Origin: Acinetobacter sp. ANC 4169
GTDB lineage: Bacteria > Pseudomonadota > Gammaproteobacteria > Pseudomonadales > Moraxellaceae
NCBI RefSeq assembly: GCF_002135355.1
Contig: NZ_NEGE01000001.1
Location: 234,264-298,263 of the forward strand
Direction of reading: 5' to 3'
DNA length: 64,000 nt
Under the pieces are notes generated by a model that saw only the letters and a program-made list of their open reading frames with translations, made no database searches and was not told the origin of the DNA. Shown here one piece after another: positions 1-9,839 of the stretch. Numbering within the stretch: the stretch's first letter is position 1; every line of letters starts with the position of its first letter. A program made the translations under genes and the position numbers.

Positions 1-404
1 GTTTTTTCAGCAAGTGCAAAACCAACAGCATTGGCAATACCTTGACCCAATGGACCAGTGGTTGTTTCAATACCAGGTGCATAACCCAATTCCGGGTGAC
101 CAGGCGTTTTAGAATGTAACTGGCGGAAAGATTTTAAATCTTCAATAGAAAGATCATAACCAGTCAAATGCAATAACGCATATTGCAACATAGAGCCATG
201 GCCATTCGACAATACGAAACGGTCACGGTTGGCCCATTGTGGATTTGTTGGGTTATGATTTAAAAATTCACGCCATACTACATCAGCGATATCTGCCATC
301 CCCATTGGAGCACCTGGATGTCCTGAATTTGCTTTTTGCACAGCATCCATTGCCAATACACGAATTGCGTTTGCAATACGACGTTCGTTAAGCGGGGTTG
401 TCAT
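1..404 (-). CDS. tkt: Transketolase, N-terminal part (runs off the left edge)
   Basis: The visible 134 residues are the amino end of a transketolase, the ThDP enzyme moving two-carbon ketol units in the non-oxidative pentose phosphate pathway. The protein begins [15 protein letters not shown] and soon shows [15 protein letters not shown], the family's first conserved block, then [20 protein letters not shown] and [13 protein letters not shown], which contribute cofactor and substrate contacts. The start at 404 fits the conserved N-terminus. The remaining ~530 residues lie left of the window. It is divergent from metK across a long AT-rich spacer. The call is secure from motif content; only the gene end is missing. 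Confidence 0.97.
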   Translation of the reverse strand, partial: MTTPLNERRIANAIRVLAMDAVQKANSGHPGAPMGMADIADVVWREFLNHNPTNPQWANRDRFVLSNGHGSMLQYALLHLTGYDLSIEDLKSFRQLHSKTPGHPELGYAPGIETTTGPLGQGIANAVGFALAEK

Positions 405-1251
405 AGGTCAGAGTCCAACTAAATCGTTTAAAGAAGATGATGAATAGGAAAATTCAAAGCTGGCTATATTGTCTTAAAAAAACAGCAAGGGGTAAAGCCT
501 AATACTCAACATTTCACTATTTATTCGTGACTGTATATATTTTAATGGGTAATAAAGCTCAATTTGACACCGCTTTTAAGGATTGGCGAGTGAGGAAATT
601 GCTACAGTTATTTAATTTAAATCTGATATACCACATATTAACGATAACTCGCTTTATATGTATTGAATTGAAATATTATTCAAACATTCCTCTTCTCAAG
701 GAATCATGTTTATTATTTACTCCCCATCGATGAATTATCAGCACATGATGTCTCAACCAAACCGCTATTAAACGAAAATTGATAAATGAGCACCGATAGA
801 CACAAAAGCTGAATCAAATTCATCTTTGTAAATACTTGATGAAAAATTTAATGATTTAAAATCTATGTTTTGAGACTGTTCTTATTATTGATATAAGGTG
901 AACAGCGCCATTTCAAAACAATCATGCACTACAAGTAATTTGAAATAAAATATTGATCATTAAAATTATTTTTACATACAACTTTGAATAAACAATCTTG
1001 GCAATAATATTTAAACACCCCACAGATATGCTTTGACTGGCTGATTAAATAGGTCAGCTCTAAAAATTTTCATAGCCGAAATCCCAACTTTAAAGCCTAA
1101 TTTTTTCTGCTTATCAGTTTTTTAGATGCATATATCAATTAAAAAGTCGTGAAATTGAAATAAATTCATCCATTTTTATCGTCTAGAACTAGTCCAAAAG
1201 TCTAACTCGATGTAACATATCGGGTCTTTTGAATTAACTGTGATAGGACTT
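405..1251. other. Long AT-rich intergenic spacer between tkt and metK
   Basis: This stretch of about 850 bases separates divergent tkt and metK and must carry both promoters. A possible reading frame of 68 codons (527-733) has no Shine-Dalgarno sequence and an uninformative composition, so I do not call it. I see no riboswitch, tRNA or clear terminator. The metK ribosome-binding region just before 1252 reads GATAGGACTT. Confidence 0.6.
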
Positions 1252-2418
1252 ATGCGCGAGTACGCTGTATTTACCTCGGAATCTGTAAGCGAAGGCCATC
1301 CGGATAAAATGGCTGACCAAATCAGTGATGCTATTTTGGATGCAATCTTAACAGAAGACCCATATGCACGGGTTGCTTGTGAAACGCTTGTAAAAACGGG
1401 TGCGGTAGTACTTGCCGGTGAAATCACAACAACTGCAAATGTTGACTTCGAAGCAATTGTACGTCAAACCGTAAATGGTATTGGTTATCACCATTCTGAC
1501 CTTGGTTTTGATGGTTCAACCTGTGCTGTTATTAACATGATTGGTAAACAGTCTCCTGAAATTGCTCAAGGTGTAGACCGTCAAAAACCTGAAGATCAAG
1601 GTGCTGGCGACCAAGGTTTAATGTTTGGTTATGCAAGCCGTGAAACTGATGTTTTAATGCCTGCTCCTATTTCTTATGCACATCGCTTAATGGAAAAACA
1701 AGCTGAACTACGTCGTAATGGCCGTTTACCTTGGTTACGTCCAGATGCGAAAAGTCAGGTGACTTTTGCTTATGAAAATGGCATGCCTGTTCGTTTGGAT
1801 GCAGTGGTATTGTCAACCCAGCACGATCCTGAAATTTCACAAGCAAATCTTAAAGAAGCTGTGATTGAAGAAATCGTGAAGAAAATCATTCCTGCAGAAA
1901 TGTTCCATGCAGACACCAAATTCCACATCAACCCGACCGGGATGTTTGTGATTGGCGGTCCTGTAGGTGACTGTGGTCTAACCGGTCGTAAAATTATTGT
2001 CGATACTTACGGCGGTATGGCTCGTCACGGCGGTGGTGCTTTCTCTGGTAAAGACCCATCTAAAGTTGACCGTTCAGCAGCTTATGCTGGCCGTTATGTT
2101 GCTAAAAATATTGTGGCAGCCGGTTTGGCAGATAAATGTGAAATTCAGGTGTCTTATGCAATTGGTGTTGCAGAGCCAACCTCTATTTCAATCAATACAT
2201 TTAATACTGCAAAAGTACCTGAAGAATTCATCATTCAATTGGTTCGTGAACACTTTGACTTGCGTCCATACGGTATTACCCGCATGTTAGACCTGATTCA
2301 ACCGATGTATAAGCAAACTGCTGCTTATGGTCACTTTGGCCGTCAAGGTTCAGACACTGCATTTACATGGGAAAAAACAGATAAAGTTGAAGCACTTAAA
2401 GCCTCTGCTGGACTGTAA
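1252..2418 (+). CDS. metK: S-adenosylmethionine synthetase
   Basis: This cytosolic tetrameric enzyme makes S-adenosylmethionine from methionine and ATP. The start chosen gives [19 protein letters not shown], the canonical N-terminus carrying the ATP-binding GHPDK motif. A GTG twelve bases upstream would add MIGL and is less likely, because AGGA lies between the two starts. [18 protein letters not shown] (the P-loop-like motif of the family) is intact, and the length of 388 residues is normal. A strong intrinsic terminator follows at once, so the gene is probably monocistronic. It is divergent from tkt. The call is certain at family level. Confidence 0.98.
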   Translation: MREYAVFTSESVSEGHPDKMADQISDAILDAILTEDPYARVACETLVKTGAVVLAGEITTTANVDFEAIVRQTVNGIGYHHSDLGFDGSTCAVINMIGKQSPEIAQGVDRQKPEDQGAGDQGLMFGYASRETDVLMPAPISYAHRLMEKQAELRRNGRLPWLRPDAKSQVTFAYENGMPVRLDAVVLSTQHDPEISQANLKEAVIEEIVKKIIPAEMFHADTKFHINPTGMFVIGGPVGDCGLTGRKIIVDTYGGMARHGGGAFSGKDPSKVDRSAAYAGRYVAKNIVAAGLADKCEIQVSYAIGVAEPTSISINTFNTAKVPEEFIIQLVREHFDLRPYGITRMLDLIQPMYKQTAAYGHFGRQGSDTAFTWEKTDKVEALKASAGL

Positions 2419-2429
2419 TTTTTTTCATC

Positions 2430-2456
2430 AAAAAGCCCACATCTGTGGGCTTTTTT
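2430..2456 (+). terminator. Intrinsic terminator of metK
   Basis: AAGCCCACA and TGTGGGCTT form a GC-rich stem with a tiny loop followed by a T run, twelve bases after the metK stop. The upstream A tract could make it work in both directions, also serving the convergent small gene ending at 2474. Confidence 0.9.
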
Positions 2457-2473
2457 GTGGCTAAAATTATACA

Positions 2474-2716
2474 TTATTTGCTTTTCCCTCCTCCGTTTAA
2501 AACATCTAATAAAGAAATTTGCACCGGTGTTTCCTGATGGTCCTGCAAATAAACATGTACGACTTTAAAGATAATGACCGCAGCCAGGCATGTTAAAACA
2601 CAAAAAATCCAGAAACCATAAGGGCTTTTAATATTGTGTGAACCGCAATTTGTACATTCTTTTTCGGTTGATTCAACAACCTTGTTACAACAGGCACAAT
2701 GATATTGATATAACAT
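2474..2716 (-). CDS. Small zinc-ribbon membrane protein, unknown function
   Basis: The 80-residue protein has an N-terminal zinc ribbon (CACC near residue 8 and CTNC near residue 25) followed by one hydrophobic segment (FWIFCVLTCLAAVIIF) and a short polar tail. This suggests a single-pass membrane protein with a cytosolic zinc knuckle. The start at 2716 is chosen because GCAGGAGTG sits just upstream; a longer frame back to 2782 adds residues without a ribosome-binding site. It is convergent with metK. I do not recognise a named family and give no function. Confidence 0.7.
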   Translation of the reverse strand: MLYQYHCACCNKVVESTEKECTNCGSHNIKSPYGFWIFCVLTCLAAVIIFKVVHVYLQDHQETPVQISLLDVLNGGGKSK

Positions 2717-3031
2717 AAGTACACTCCTGCCAATTTTGTTTTTATTTTCCATCTGCTTATAGCTGATGGACTGGAGCCTCACTAAATCTTATGCCAGTCT
2801 TTTTTGAGATACAAGTTTATTGATCAATAATTAAAATTAACTCCAATATAAATATTTTAAATACTCACCCCAAATACTCATTTTTAATAAAATATATTCA
2901 TTAACCATCAAAACCAAGAGACATTATTTGTAACACAATGGAATACCTCACAATTTAACTTGCACGTTTTAATCCTCTCCCATGTGCTCATGTTTTTAGT
3001 TAAAATAGCTGTGAATAACTGGGAGTATTGA

Positions 3032-3220
3032 ATGGTTCAACTGATTAAAAAAGGCGGCTTACGCGAACGTGCCAACCGTAGTCGGAGCTATCAGGGTTCG
3101 GAAAATACCGAAACCACATTAAGACCCAATCGTTATGCACAGCCACAAAAAAATGAGGAAGTCATATCCACTACTCCCCCATATACACCTGCAACTGATG
3201 ATAGCAGTAAAGAAAGTTAA
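3032..3220 (+). CDS. Small basic hypothetical protein
   Basis: This is a 62-residue, polar, proline- and serine-rich frame without membrane segments or recognisable motifs; the first third is strongly basic. GGGAGT lies six bases before the ATG, which is the main support for translation. It ends by overlapping the stop of the convergent LysE-type gene by four bases. The upstream gap from 2717 is AT-rich and probably carries its promoter. It may be a genus-specific protein; function unknown. Confidence 0.5.
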   Translation: MVQLIKKGGLRERANRSRSYQGSENTETTLRPNRYAQPQKNEEVISTTPPYTPATDDSSKES

Positions 3221-3855
3221 AGCATGGCCAATGCGTCATACCATAACCAGATGGCAAAAATCAGGAATAATCCCCCCGAAATCACATCAATATAACTGCC
3301 AGAACGCTGATATGCCGTTTTAATTTTTGGCATGGATAGAATCAGCATCAATAACGTAAAAACCAAAAAGGTTTGTATGGGAATAATGATGGCAAGCTGG
3401 GTTTTTAAATGCGTTGAAGCGGAAGAACTTAAGGCTAAAGAAAAAACACTACTAAAATAAATCAGCGTTTTGGGATTGGAGAGATTGGTGAAAAGTCCCT
3501 GCAATAAATAGTTTTTAGCATCAGCTGTACCAGGGGGAACATTGTCATCTAAACGGGTGGCTTGCTGCAGGTTTTTGAGTCCTCCATTTAACATGGCCCA
3601 ACCCATACGTGCCAAAAATAAGCCCCCAACGAGCATTAAAATCTGTTGAATCCATGGGAACTGTTGAATCAGCACGCTAAAACCCAGCAAGGTCAGCACC
3701 ACCCAAACTACGATCCCTAAAGAAATTCCCAAAATAATTTTTAAGGTATTGGCTCTTGAAGTCGATGCTGAACTTTTGGCAATCAGTAAAACATCCGGCC
3801 CGGGGCTAAGCTGTGCAACAAAATGCAGTGCACAAATGGTCAAAAGCAATGACAT
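3217..3855 (-). CDS. LysE/RhtB-family amino acid exporter
   Basis: This 212-residue inner-membrane protein has about six hydrophobic segments and the LysE/RhtB N-terminal signature HFVAQLSPGPDVLLI, followed by ANTLKIILGISLGIVVW. Members export amino acids such as threonine, homoserine or lysine, driven by the proton gradient. The substrate cannot be told from sequence. Length matches the family. It starts at 3855 with no close upstream partner, so it is probably transcribed alone; fxsA, further right on the same strand, ends in its own terminator. Confidence 0.88.
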   Translation of the reverse strand: MSLLLTICALHFVAQLSPGPDVLLIAKSSASTSRANTLKIILGISLGIVVWVVLTLLGFSVLIQQFPWIQQILMLVGGLFLARMGWAMLNGGLKNLQQATRLDDNVPPGTADAKNYLLQGLFTNLSNPKTLIYFSSVFSLALSSSASTHLKTQLAIIIPIQTFLVFTLLMLILSMPKIKTAYQRSGSYIDVISGGLFLIFAIWLWYDALAML

Positions 3856-3952
3856 AACAATAAGGAAGAATTTTTAAAATCAGTATTATATCGTTTGTTC
3901 AATTTTTTGCATGGTTCCAGCTTTAAATACTTTAGTTAAAAATGAAGCACAT

Positions 3953-3980
3953 AAAAAAGCCGAATCATCATTCGGCTTCA
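3953..3980 (-). terminator. Intrinsic terminator downstream of fxsA
   Basis: AAGCCGAAT and ATTCGGCTT pair with a short loop; read on the minus strand the stem is followed by a run of T. It lies about 20 bases past the fxsA stop and separates it from the exporter gene. Confidence 0.85.
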
Positions 3981-3999
3981 ACTTTAAAAAAAGATGAAT

Positions 4000-4575
4000 T
4001 TATTTATTCACATCTTTCATTTCAATTTTTTTCGCTTCCGGTGTTACTTCACGTGCTTCACCATCAATAATGCTGGAATCGTGACGCTGTGAACCGCCTT
4101 GTTGCATGTCTTGCATTTGACGCATTAAATCGGCAAATGGATTCTGACCCTGAGCATCACCGCCCATGCCATTCATGTTGCCCATCATGCCACCCATCAT
4201 TTTATCCATCATGGCTTGCTGACGCTTTGCCATGGTTTTCATCATGACATTTTTAAAGGCATTCTGAACGCCTGGAATCAAAATCAACAATGCCAAAACA
4301 TCGGTAATTAAACCTGGAATCAGCAGGAAAAAACCGGCCAAAATTTTAGGTAAATTATTGGTCAAGGCAGGATCACCTGTCATTTGCCCCATTTGCATTT
4401 GCTGCATCTGTGGCATGACCCCTGCCGAATATTTACGAATCAGGTTCATACCGATAAAAAAGGCTGCAACAAACCAGAAAAATACGTACCACATGCTGCC
4501 GACGAGGTCACCCACGCCAATCCAGACAAAAACTTCCAGGATTAAGCCAACCAGTACAATAAGAAATAATTTCAT
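4000..4575 (-). CDS. fxsA: FxsA-family membrane protein
   Basis: The N-terminal ~115 residues are a FxsA domain: hydrophobic segments with LIVLVGLILEVFVWIGVG and LLIPGLITDVLALLILIPG, the family's characteristic proline-rich turn. In E. coli FxsA overproduction relieves F-plasmid exclusion of phage T7; the normal role is unknown. The C-terminal third is soluble and very rich in methionine, glycine and glutamine, then ends in charged residues. At 191 residues it is longer than the ~160 of E. coli, the extra being this Met-rich tail. It reads away from ruvC. Confidence 0.9.
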   Translation of the reverse strand: MKLFLIVLVGLILEVFVWIGVGDLVGSMWYVFFWFVAAFFIGMNLIRKYSAGVMPQMQQMQMGQMTGDPALTNNLPKILAGFFLLIPGLITDVLALLILIPGVQNAFKNVMMKTMAKRQQAMMDKMMGGMMGNMNGMGGDAQGQNPFADLMRQMQDMQQGGSQRHDSSIIDGEAREVTPEAKKIEMKDVNK

Positions 4576-4697
4576 GAAAATTAATCTAATCTCAACAAAA
4601 TGAATAAGGGGTAGTCATTAACTGCTTAATCACCATCAAGCTTTTTTGCTACGCTTATGTAACAATATGGGCATTATTTTATTTTTAAAGGCCTTGC

Positions 4698-5243
4698 ATG
4701 TCATTAATTATCGGTATTGACCCCGGTTCACGCTTAACAGGTTACGGCATCATCGAAAGAGATGGGCAGAAACTGACTTTTGTAGATGCGGGAACCATTC
4801 GTACCGAAACTCCGGAAATGCCTGAACGCTTAAAACGGATTTTTGCTGGTGTGGAACGGATTGTTAAATTTCATGGCCCTACCGAAGCCGCGGTTGAACA
4901 AGTGTTTATGGCACAAAACCCTGATTCTGCCTTAAAACTCGGTCAAGCCCGTGGCGCTGCCATTGCCGCTTTGGTGAATCTGGATTTGCAGGTGGCTGAA
5001 TATACTGCCCGTCAAATCAAGCAATCTGTCGTGGGTTATGGTGCGGCAGATAAAGAACAGGTTCAAATGATGGTGATGCGGATTTTAAATTTAAGCATCA
5101 AACCGCAACAGGATGCTGCCGATGCCTTGGCCGCAGCCATTTGTCATGCGCATGCCTCTGGCAGCATGAGTAAAATGGCAGTACTGAATGCCTTAGGTGG
5201 CATGGCACGTGGCCGTAGCCGATCTAGTGTTCGCAGACGCTAA
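4698..5243 (+). CDS. ruvC: Crossover junction endodeoxyribonuclease RuvC
   Basis: RuvC dimers cut Holliday junctions after RuvAB branch migration. The acidic active site is visible: Asp in [13 protein letters not shown] near residue 7, Glu in [12 protein letters not shown] near 67, and two Asp in [15 protein letters not shown] near 139-142. The length of 181 residues is slightly above the ~173 of E. coli because of a serine/arginine-rich tail. No ruvA or ruvB is adjacent, so it appears as a single gene here. The call is secure. Confidence 0.97.
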   Translation: MSLIIGIDPGSRLTGYGIIERDGQKLTFVDAGTIRTETPEMPERLKRIFAGVERIVKFHGPTEAAVEQVFMAQNPDSALKLGQARGAAIAALVNLDLQVAEYTARQIKQSVVGYGAADKEQVQMMVMRILNLSIKPQQDAADALAAAICHAHASGSMSKMAVLNALGGMARGRSRSSVRRR

Positions 5244-5249
5244 ATCAAT

Positions 5250-5579
5250 TCATGAAAGATATTGCGCAAAATCTTGACGCATTTCCCGGACTGAGGGTTG
5301 CTTGCTATAGGTGAAAGTCACTCTCCGGCCAAAACTTCTCATGTTCTTTTTCTGGTTCGGATCAATCCGGATAAAAACCAGTTCATCCAGTTCGTTACGA
5401 TGGTTGATTTCACAAATCATAATGGTCTGATTTTTTTCAATGACTTTATATTTGCCAAATTCTTTCTGCACAATGTCTTTAAATGATCTACTGGTTGAAC
5501 CAGCATCAGCGCGCTGCGTATAGATGACGATGCCTATACAAACGATCACCACTATAGCCACCACCAGATATTTATCCAT
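5250..5579 (-). CDS. Small membrane-anchored hypothetical protein
   Basis: The 109-residue protein starts with one hydrophobic segment (YLVVAIVVIVCIGIVIY) that could be a membrane anchor, followed by a soluble, mixed-charge domain of about 85 residues. No motif is recognised. It ends six bases from the convergent ruvC stop and lies just downstream of acyP and nnr on the same strand (gap ~38 bases), so it may be the last gene of that transcript. AAAGAT precedes the ATG on the minus strand. Function unknown. Confidence 0.65.
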   Translation of the reverse strand: MDKYLVVAIVVIVCIGIVIYTQRADAGSTSRSFKDIVQKEFGKYKVIEKNQTIMICEINHRNELDELVFIRIDPNQKKNMRSFGRRVTFTYSKQPSVREMRQDFAQYLS

Positions 5580-5617
5580 CTTTCCCTCTTAGTTCATTAT
5601 TCTTATCAAGTTTTCAT

Positions 5618-5893
5618 TTAACACAGTATTTTAAAATCATTCAGATTCGGATCTGGCTGAACTTGGGTTTGAATAATCCGGGAGACTTCTGCCCGGCTCG
5701 GCCCTACCAGACTTCGTTTTAAAAGCTCTTGAATGACCTGTTCATCTCCTACAACCATGGCTTCAACTTCACCCGTTTGCAGATTCTGGACATAACCTTT
5801 CAATGCTAATTCCAAGGCCTGCTTTGCAAACCAGCGCCGATAACCCACTCCCTGGACCTTGCCCTGAATGAGCAACTTCATCGCCTTATTCAT
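5618..5893 (-). CDS. acyP: Acylphosphatase
   Basis: This is a small alpha/beta sandwich enzyme hydrolysing acyl phosphates. The signature GKVQGVGYRRWF near residues 11-22 holds the catalytic arginine, and YVQNLQTGEVEA holds the catalytic asparagine and second signature. At about 91 residues the length is normal. The ATG at 5893 lies inside the end of nnr (the two overlap by 8 bases), so translation is probably coupled. A GTG one codon upstream is an alternative start. The family is certain; the physiological substrate is not. Confidence 0.93.
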   Translation of the reverse strand: MNKAMKLLIQGKVQGVGYRRWFAKQALELALKGYVQNLQTGEVEAMVVGDEQVIQELLKRSLVGPSRAEVSRIIQTQVQPDPNLNDFKILC

Positions 5894-7376
5894 CACAACT
5901 TCCTGTATTTACTACACGATATACTGCATCATGCATATGATGGGCCTGCAAACCACGCATGCCTTGCTGAGCCAGTAAGTCACCCGCCAAAGCATGCAAA
6001 GTCACAATTTCATGCAGATGAATTTTCCCGGCAAATTGCGCTTTTAAACTTGCAGTCATACCGGCCAAGACATCGCCCATGCCTCCCGTGCCCATTCCGG
6101 CATTTCCAGCGGTACAAATCCACAATTGATCTTCCAGAATCAGACTGCCCGAACCTTTCAGTACCCACTGGCCAGCATATTTTTCCTGAAGTCGATGAAT
6201 GGCTGCAATCCGGTCGCTTTCCACCTCTTTTACCGAACAATGTAACAGTTTTGCTGCCTCCCCCGGATGCGGTGTCGCGTAAGAATCTGCTTTTAATAAT
6301 TCAGGATATTCAGCTAAATACCACAGTGCATCTGCATCTAGTACCACATGTAAATGTGCAGAAGCATTCATTTTAGGGAACCATTTAAAATACTGCTGTT
6401 CTGACCAGCTGTCACGGCCGAGTCCCATCCCGAAACTCACCGCATCAACATGATCCAATAATTGCTGAATCTCGGCTTTAGTCAAGGCGTTGATATCACG
6501 TAGCATAATATTCGGCGCACGGGCCAAAATTGCGGTGTGATGTTTTTCATGACAGACGACAGTGACTTTTCCCGCCCCGGCACTAAAGGCCGATTCGGCA
6601 GCCATCATCACCGCACCACCCATATCTGCATGCCCGCCGACAATGAGTACATGACCATAACTGCCTTTATGACCAAAAGCCTCACGTTGGGGTAAATGGA
6701 TGCTATGCGATGAAAGCTGAGCAAGCGGTTTTAATTCCGTGTCTGTAGGAATCAGGGAAATGACCTCAACCTGTCCGGCAAACTCCTTACCTTGACCGGT
6801 AAACAGTCCTGCCTTTAAGCCCAGAGCCGTATAGGTATAATCTGCCTTGATAGCACTTGGTAAAGGCTGACCACTATTGGCCTGTATCCCGCTGGGAATA
6901 TCAATGGCAATTTTCAAACCGGTTTGGGCATTAATCGTTTGAATAATCTGCTGCCAGTCATCACTCAGTTCACGGTTTAAACCAATTCCGAACAAGGCAT
7001 CGATAAAGCAGTCATAGGGTTTCTGAAAGGCAAAATCTGGATAAATTTTTATCCCTGCATCTACCGCTTCTTGATAGGCGCTGTGTAAATCTTTTGATGC
7101 ACCCAATTCAGCGGCATAAATATCAACATTAAAACCATACTGATTTAAATATTTAGCCGTCAGATAACCATCGCCTGCATTATTGCCCTGCCCACAACAA
7201 ACTGCGATATTTTGTATATTTTGTTGCTGGAAAAGATGAACTAAGCGCTGCGTAATCTTCCAGGCTACTTGCTGCATTAAGCCATAAGAACTGTTTTGCT
7301 TGGCAAACCAGCGTTGTTCCCATGCTTGAATACTTTGGCTATGATAAACAGGGCTATGGTAAACTTGCTGAGGCAT
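5886..7376 (-). CDS. nnr: Bifunctional NAD(P)H-hydrate repair enzyme
   Basis: This is a two-domain metabolite repair protein. The N-terminal YjeF epimerase domain (about residues 1-210) shows VCCGQGNNAGDGYLTAKYL and the DALFGIGLNRELS motif. The C-terminal ADP-dependent NAD(P)HX dehydratase domain (about 225-490) shows HKGSYGHVLIVGGHADMGGA, TPHPGEAAKLL and TAGNAGMGTGGMGDVLAG. Together they repair hydrated NAD(P)H. The length of 496 matches fused enzymes. It is divergent from queG with only 23 bases between start codons, the same neighbour pair as in E. coli. Confidence 0.96.
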   Translation of the reverse strand: MPQQVYHSPVYHSQSIQAWEQRWFAKQNSSYGLMQQVAWKITQRLVHLFQQQNIQNIAVCCGQGNNAGDGYLTAKYLNQYGFNVDIYAAELGASKDLHSAYQEAVDAGIKIYPDFAFQKPYDCFIDALFGIGLNRELSDDWQQIIQTINAQTGLKIAIDIPSGIQANSGQPLPSAIKADYTYTALGLKAGLFTGQGKEFAGQVEVISLIPTDTELKPLAQLSSHSIHLPQREAFGHKGSYGHVLIVGGHADMGGAVMMAAESAFSAGAGKVTVVCHEKHHTAILARAPNIMLRDINALTKAEIQQLLDHVDAVSFGMGLGRDSWSEQQYFKWFPKMNASAHLHVVLDADALWYLAEYPELLKADSYATPHPGEAAKLLHCSVKEVESDRIAAIHRLQEKYAGQWVLKGSGSLILEDQLWICTAGNAGMGTGGMGDVLAGMTASLKAQFAGKIHLHEIVTLHALAGDLLAQQGMRGLQAHHMHDAVYRVVNTGSCDE

Positions 7377-7399
7377 TGTTCTTCCTTTTTTATATCATT

Positions 7400-8494
7400 A
7401 TGACTTCTTCCACACCTTCACAAAAAATTCCTGTAGATCAACATGATCCTGAAGCGCTGAAAGTGTGGATCAAAGCGCAGGCATTGCAATTAGGCTTTAG
7501 TGATTGTGTCATTGCCAAACCGGATGCTCAAGAAGAATTACCGCGTTTTCAGGAATATTTAAAACGTGGCTATCATGGCGAGATGAAATTTCTAGAAGAA
7601 AATCTGGAAAAACGCGCCAATCCTACTTTGCTGGTTCCCGGAACAAAAAGTATCATTTGTGTACGGATGAACTATCTGGTGGAAACACCCAAGCCGCGTT
7701 ATGTGCCGGATGAACCGAATGCTGCCATTATTGCACGCTATGCCCGTGGCCGTGATTATCATAAAACCATGCGCGGTCGCTTAAAAACCCTCGCAACAAA
7801 AATTCGTGAAAAAGTCGGCGAGTTTGAGTCGCGTCCATTTGCTGACTCGGCGCCTGTGTTTGAAAAATCTCTGGCAGAAAATGCCGGCATGGGCTGGACA
7901 GGCAAGCACACCCTGCTCATTCATAAAAAATCAGGTTCATTTTTTGTTCTGGGTGAACTGTTTACTTCTCTTGATCTGCCTTTTGACAAGCCAGCCACCC
8001 CACACTGCGGTTCGTGTACGGCTTGTATTGATATTTGTCCCACTCAGGCGATTGTTGAACCGTATATGCTGGATGCACGTAAATGTATTGCTTACCTGAC
8101 CATTGAATATAAAGGCATCATTCCCGAAGAATTGCGCCGCGGTATTGGTAACCGGGTGTTTGGCTGTGATGATTGCCAGCTGATTTGTCCCTGGAACAGC
8201 TTTGCCAAGAAAGCCAGCATAGAAGATTTTAACCCGCGACATGGTCTGGATCAGATCAGTTTACTGGATTTATGGCACTGGGATGAACCGACATTTTTAG
8301 CCAGTACTGAAGGCAGTCCCATACGACGTACCGGTTATCAAAGTTTTATGCGAAATATTGCGATTGGTTTGGGTAACGCTCCCTTTTCTCAAGAAATTAT
8401 TGAAACTTTAAAGCAATCTTACGAACAGCATGATGAGATTGTGCAAGTCCATATTGATTGGGCGATTCAAGAACAGCTGTTAAAATCCAATTAA
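7400..8494 (+). CDS. queG: Epoxyqueuosine reductase
   Basis: QueG is the cobalamin- and iron-sulfur-dependent enzyme reducing epoxyqueuosine to queuosine in tRNA wobble positions. Two [4Fe-4S] cysteine sets are visible: CGSCTACIDICPTQAI and CDDCQLICPWNSF, and RYARGRDYHKTMR and the ENAGMGWTGKHTLLI block match the family. I start it at the ATG of MTSSTPSQK (364 residues). An upstream frame would add 26 hydrophobic residues overlapping nnr and is rejected. The protein is cytosolic and transcribed alone. Confidence 0.95.
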   Translation: MTSSTPSQKIPVDQHDPEALKVWIKAQALQLGFSDCVIAKPDAQEELPRFQEYLKRGYHGEMKFLEENLEKRANPTLLVPGTKSIICVRMNYLVETPKPRYVPDEPNAAIIARYARGRDYHKTMRGRLKTLATKIREKVGEFESRPFADSAPVFEKSLAENAGMGWTGKHTLLIHKKSGSFFVLGELFTSLDLPFDKPATPHCGSCTACIDICPTQAIVEPYMLDARKCIAYLTIEYKGIIPEELRRGIGNRVFGCDDCQLICPWNSFAKKASIEDFNPRHGLDQISLLDLWHWDEPTFLASTEGSPIRRTGYQSFMRNIAIGLGNAPFSQEIIETLKQSYEQHDEIVQVHIDWAIQEQLLKSN

Positions 8495-8797
8495 ATTTTT
8501 ACGCTCAATTTAAAATTTAATTCCCTTTTTTAAGATTCAAGATAGTGACAAAGTTTTGCGCTAAGAAAAAACATAAGCTCCAGATCAGAACAAACTTATA
8601 AAAATAGTAAAAAAACTTTGCAGCGATATTTACAATAAAAAGCTTTAGTTTGTAACTAAATATACAATTTTAGCATAACGAAAAATGATTAAATTTAATC
8701 GACAGATACCATGAGATTTGGTCAATTATGCCTTTGGTTTTAGCATAAATTATGTATGATAAAAGCAATGAATAATGATGATTATGGATTTTCATTC
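8495..8797 (+). promoter_or_regulatory. AT-rich bioB upstream region
   Basis: About 300 bases of AT-rich non-coding DNA separate queG from bioB. They presumably carry the bioB promoter. I looked for a clear BirA- or BioQ-type palindrome and did not find one I would defend. A weak in-frame upstream start (8756) lies at its right end. Confidence 0.4.
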
Positions 8798-9787
8798 ATG
8801 AATGTACGCAATGACTGGACACGAGATGAAATTCAGGCCTTATATAACCAGCCTTTTCTGGATTTAGTTTTTGAGGCACAACGGGTTCATCGAGAACATT
8901 TTGATGCCAACACGATTCAAGTCAGCACATTGCTTTCAATCAAAACCGGCAAATGCCCTGAAGATTGCAAATACTGCTCACAATCGGCACATTACGACTC
9001 GAAACTGGAAGCGGAAAAACGTATTGCAGTAGATAAAGTAATACAGGAAGCCAAAGAAGCGCTTGCTTCCGGTTCATCGCGTTTCTGCATGGGTGCAGCC
9101 TGGCGTAATCCGCATGAACGCGATATGCCCTATGTACTGGAAATGGTGCGTGAAGTGAAGTCACTGGGTCTGGAAACCTGCATGACTTTAGGCATGCTCA
9201 ATCAATCGCAGGCAGAACGTTTAAAAGATGCAGGCCTAGACTACTATAATCACAATCTGGATACCTCACGCGAATACTATTCCAATGTCATCAGCACTCG
9301 TACCTTTGATGACCGTTTAAATACTTTGGATCATGTCCGTCAAGCAGGTATGAAAGTCTGTAGTGGCGGAATTGTCGGCTTAGGTGAAAACAGTAAAGAT
9401 CGGATTGGTCTTTTGTACGAACTCGCAACGTTACCAATTCACCCTGAATCGGTGCCCATCAATATGTTGGTGCCTATTGAAGGCACACCACTGGCCGATG
9501 TGGAAAAACTGGATATTACCGAGTGGATTCGTACCATTGCTGTAGCCCGTATTATTATGCCAAAAAGCTATATCCGCCTGTCAGCAGGGCGAGAATCTTT
9601 GTCTGATGCCGATCAGGCTCTGGCTTTTATGGCAGGTGCCAATTCGCTCTTTTCCGGAGAGAAACTCTTAACCACCCCGAATGCTGGCGAAGGCAAGGAC
9701 AAACAATTATTTGATAAATTGGGTTTGATTGCAGAAAAAGCCAAACCGACGGTTAAAGAACTTTCTGTAGATGCAATGGCAAGTTAA
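8798..9787 (+). CDS. bioB: Biotin synthase
   Basis: This radical-SAM enzyme inserts sulfur into dethiobiotin. The SAM cluster motif [11 protein letters not shown] (CxxxCxxC) is near residues 44-51. [21 protein letters not shown] and [13 protein letters not shown] are typical BioB blocks, and VRLSAGRES is represented by [15 protein letters not shown] with the conserved arginine of the [2Fe-2S] site. The start at [13 protein letters not shown] matches the usual N-terminus and gives 329 residues; in-frame ATGs at 8756 and 8768 would add 10-14 residues. It ends in a strong terminator and has no other bio gene nearby. Confidence 0.97.
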   Translation: MNVRNDWTRDEIQALYNQPFLDLVFEAQRVHREHFDANTIQVSTLLSIKTGKCPEDCKYCSQSAHYDSKLEAEKRIAVDKVIQEAKEALASGSSRFCMGAAWRNPHERDMPYVLEMVREVKSLGLETCMTLGMLNQSQAERLKDAGLDYYNHNLDTSREYYSNVISTRTFDDRLNTLDHVRQAGMKVCSGGIVGLGENSKDRIGLLYELATLPIHPESVPINMLVPIEGTPLADVEKLDITEWIRTIAVARIIMPKSYIRLSAGRESLSDADQALAFMAGANSLFSGEKLLTTPNAGEGKDKQLFDKLGLIAEKAKPTVKELSVDAMAS

Positions 9788-9804
9788 ACCGCCCATCTTG
9801 TACA

Positions 9805-9829
9805 AAAAAGCCCATATGGGCTTTTTTTT
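9805..9829 (+). terminator. Intrinsic terminator of bioB
   Basis: AAGCCCAT and ATGGGCTT make a perfect stem flanked by A and T runs, about 18 bases past the bioB stop. It probably works both ways, also ending the convergent gene at 9840. Confidence 0.9.
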
Positions 9830-9839
9830 ATTTGAGCAT

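Noticed and set aside
527..733. 68-codon plus-strand frame between tkt and metK
   Set aside because: GTG start, no ribosome-binding site, low-complexity hydrophobic composition, no motif.
405..1251. SAM riboswitch before metK
   Set aside because: No kink-turn or SAM-I/II-like paired elements found by eye; AT-rich without conserved cores.
1176..1427. Minus-strand frame over the metK start
   Set aside because: It is the complement of the conserved metK N-terminus and has no upstream signal.
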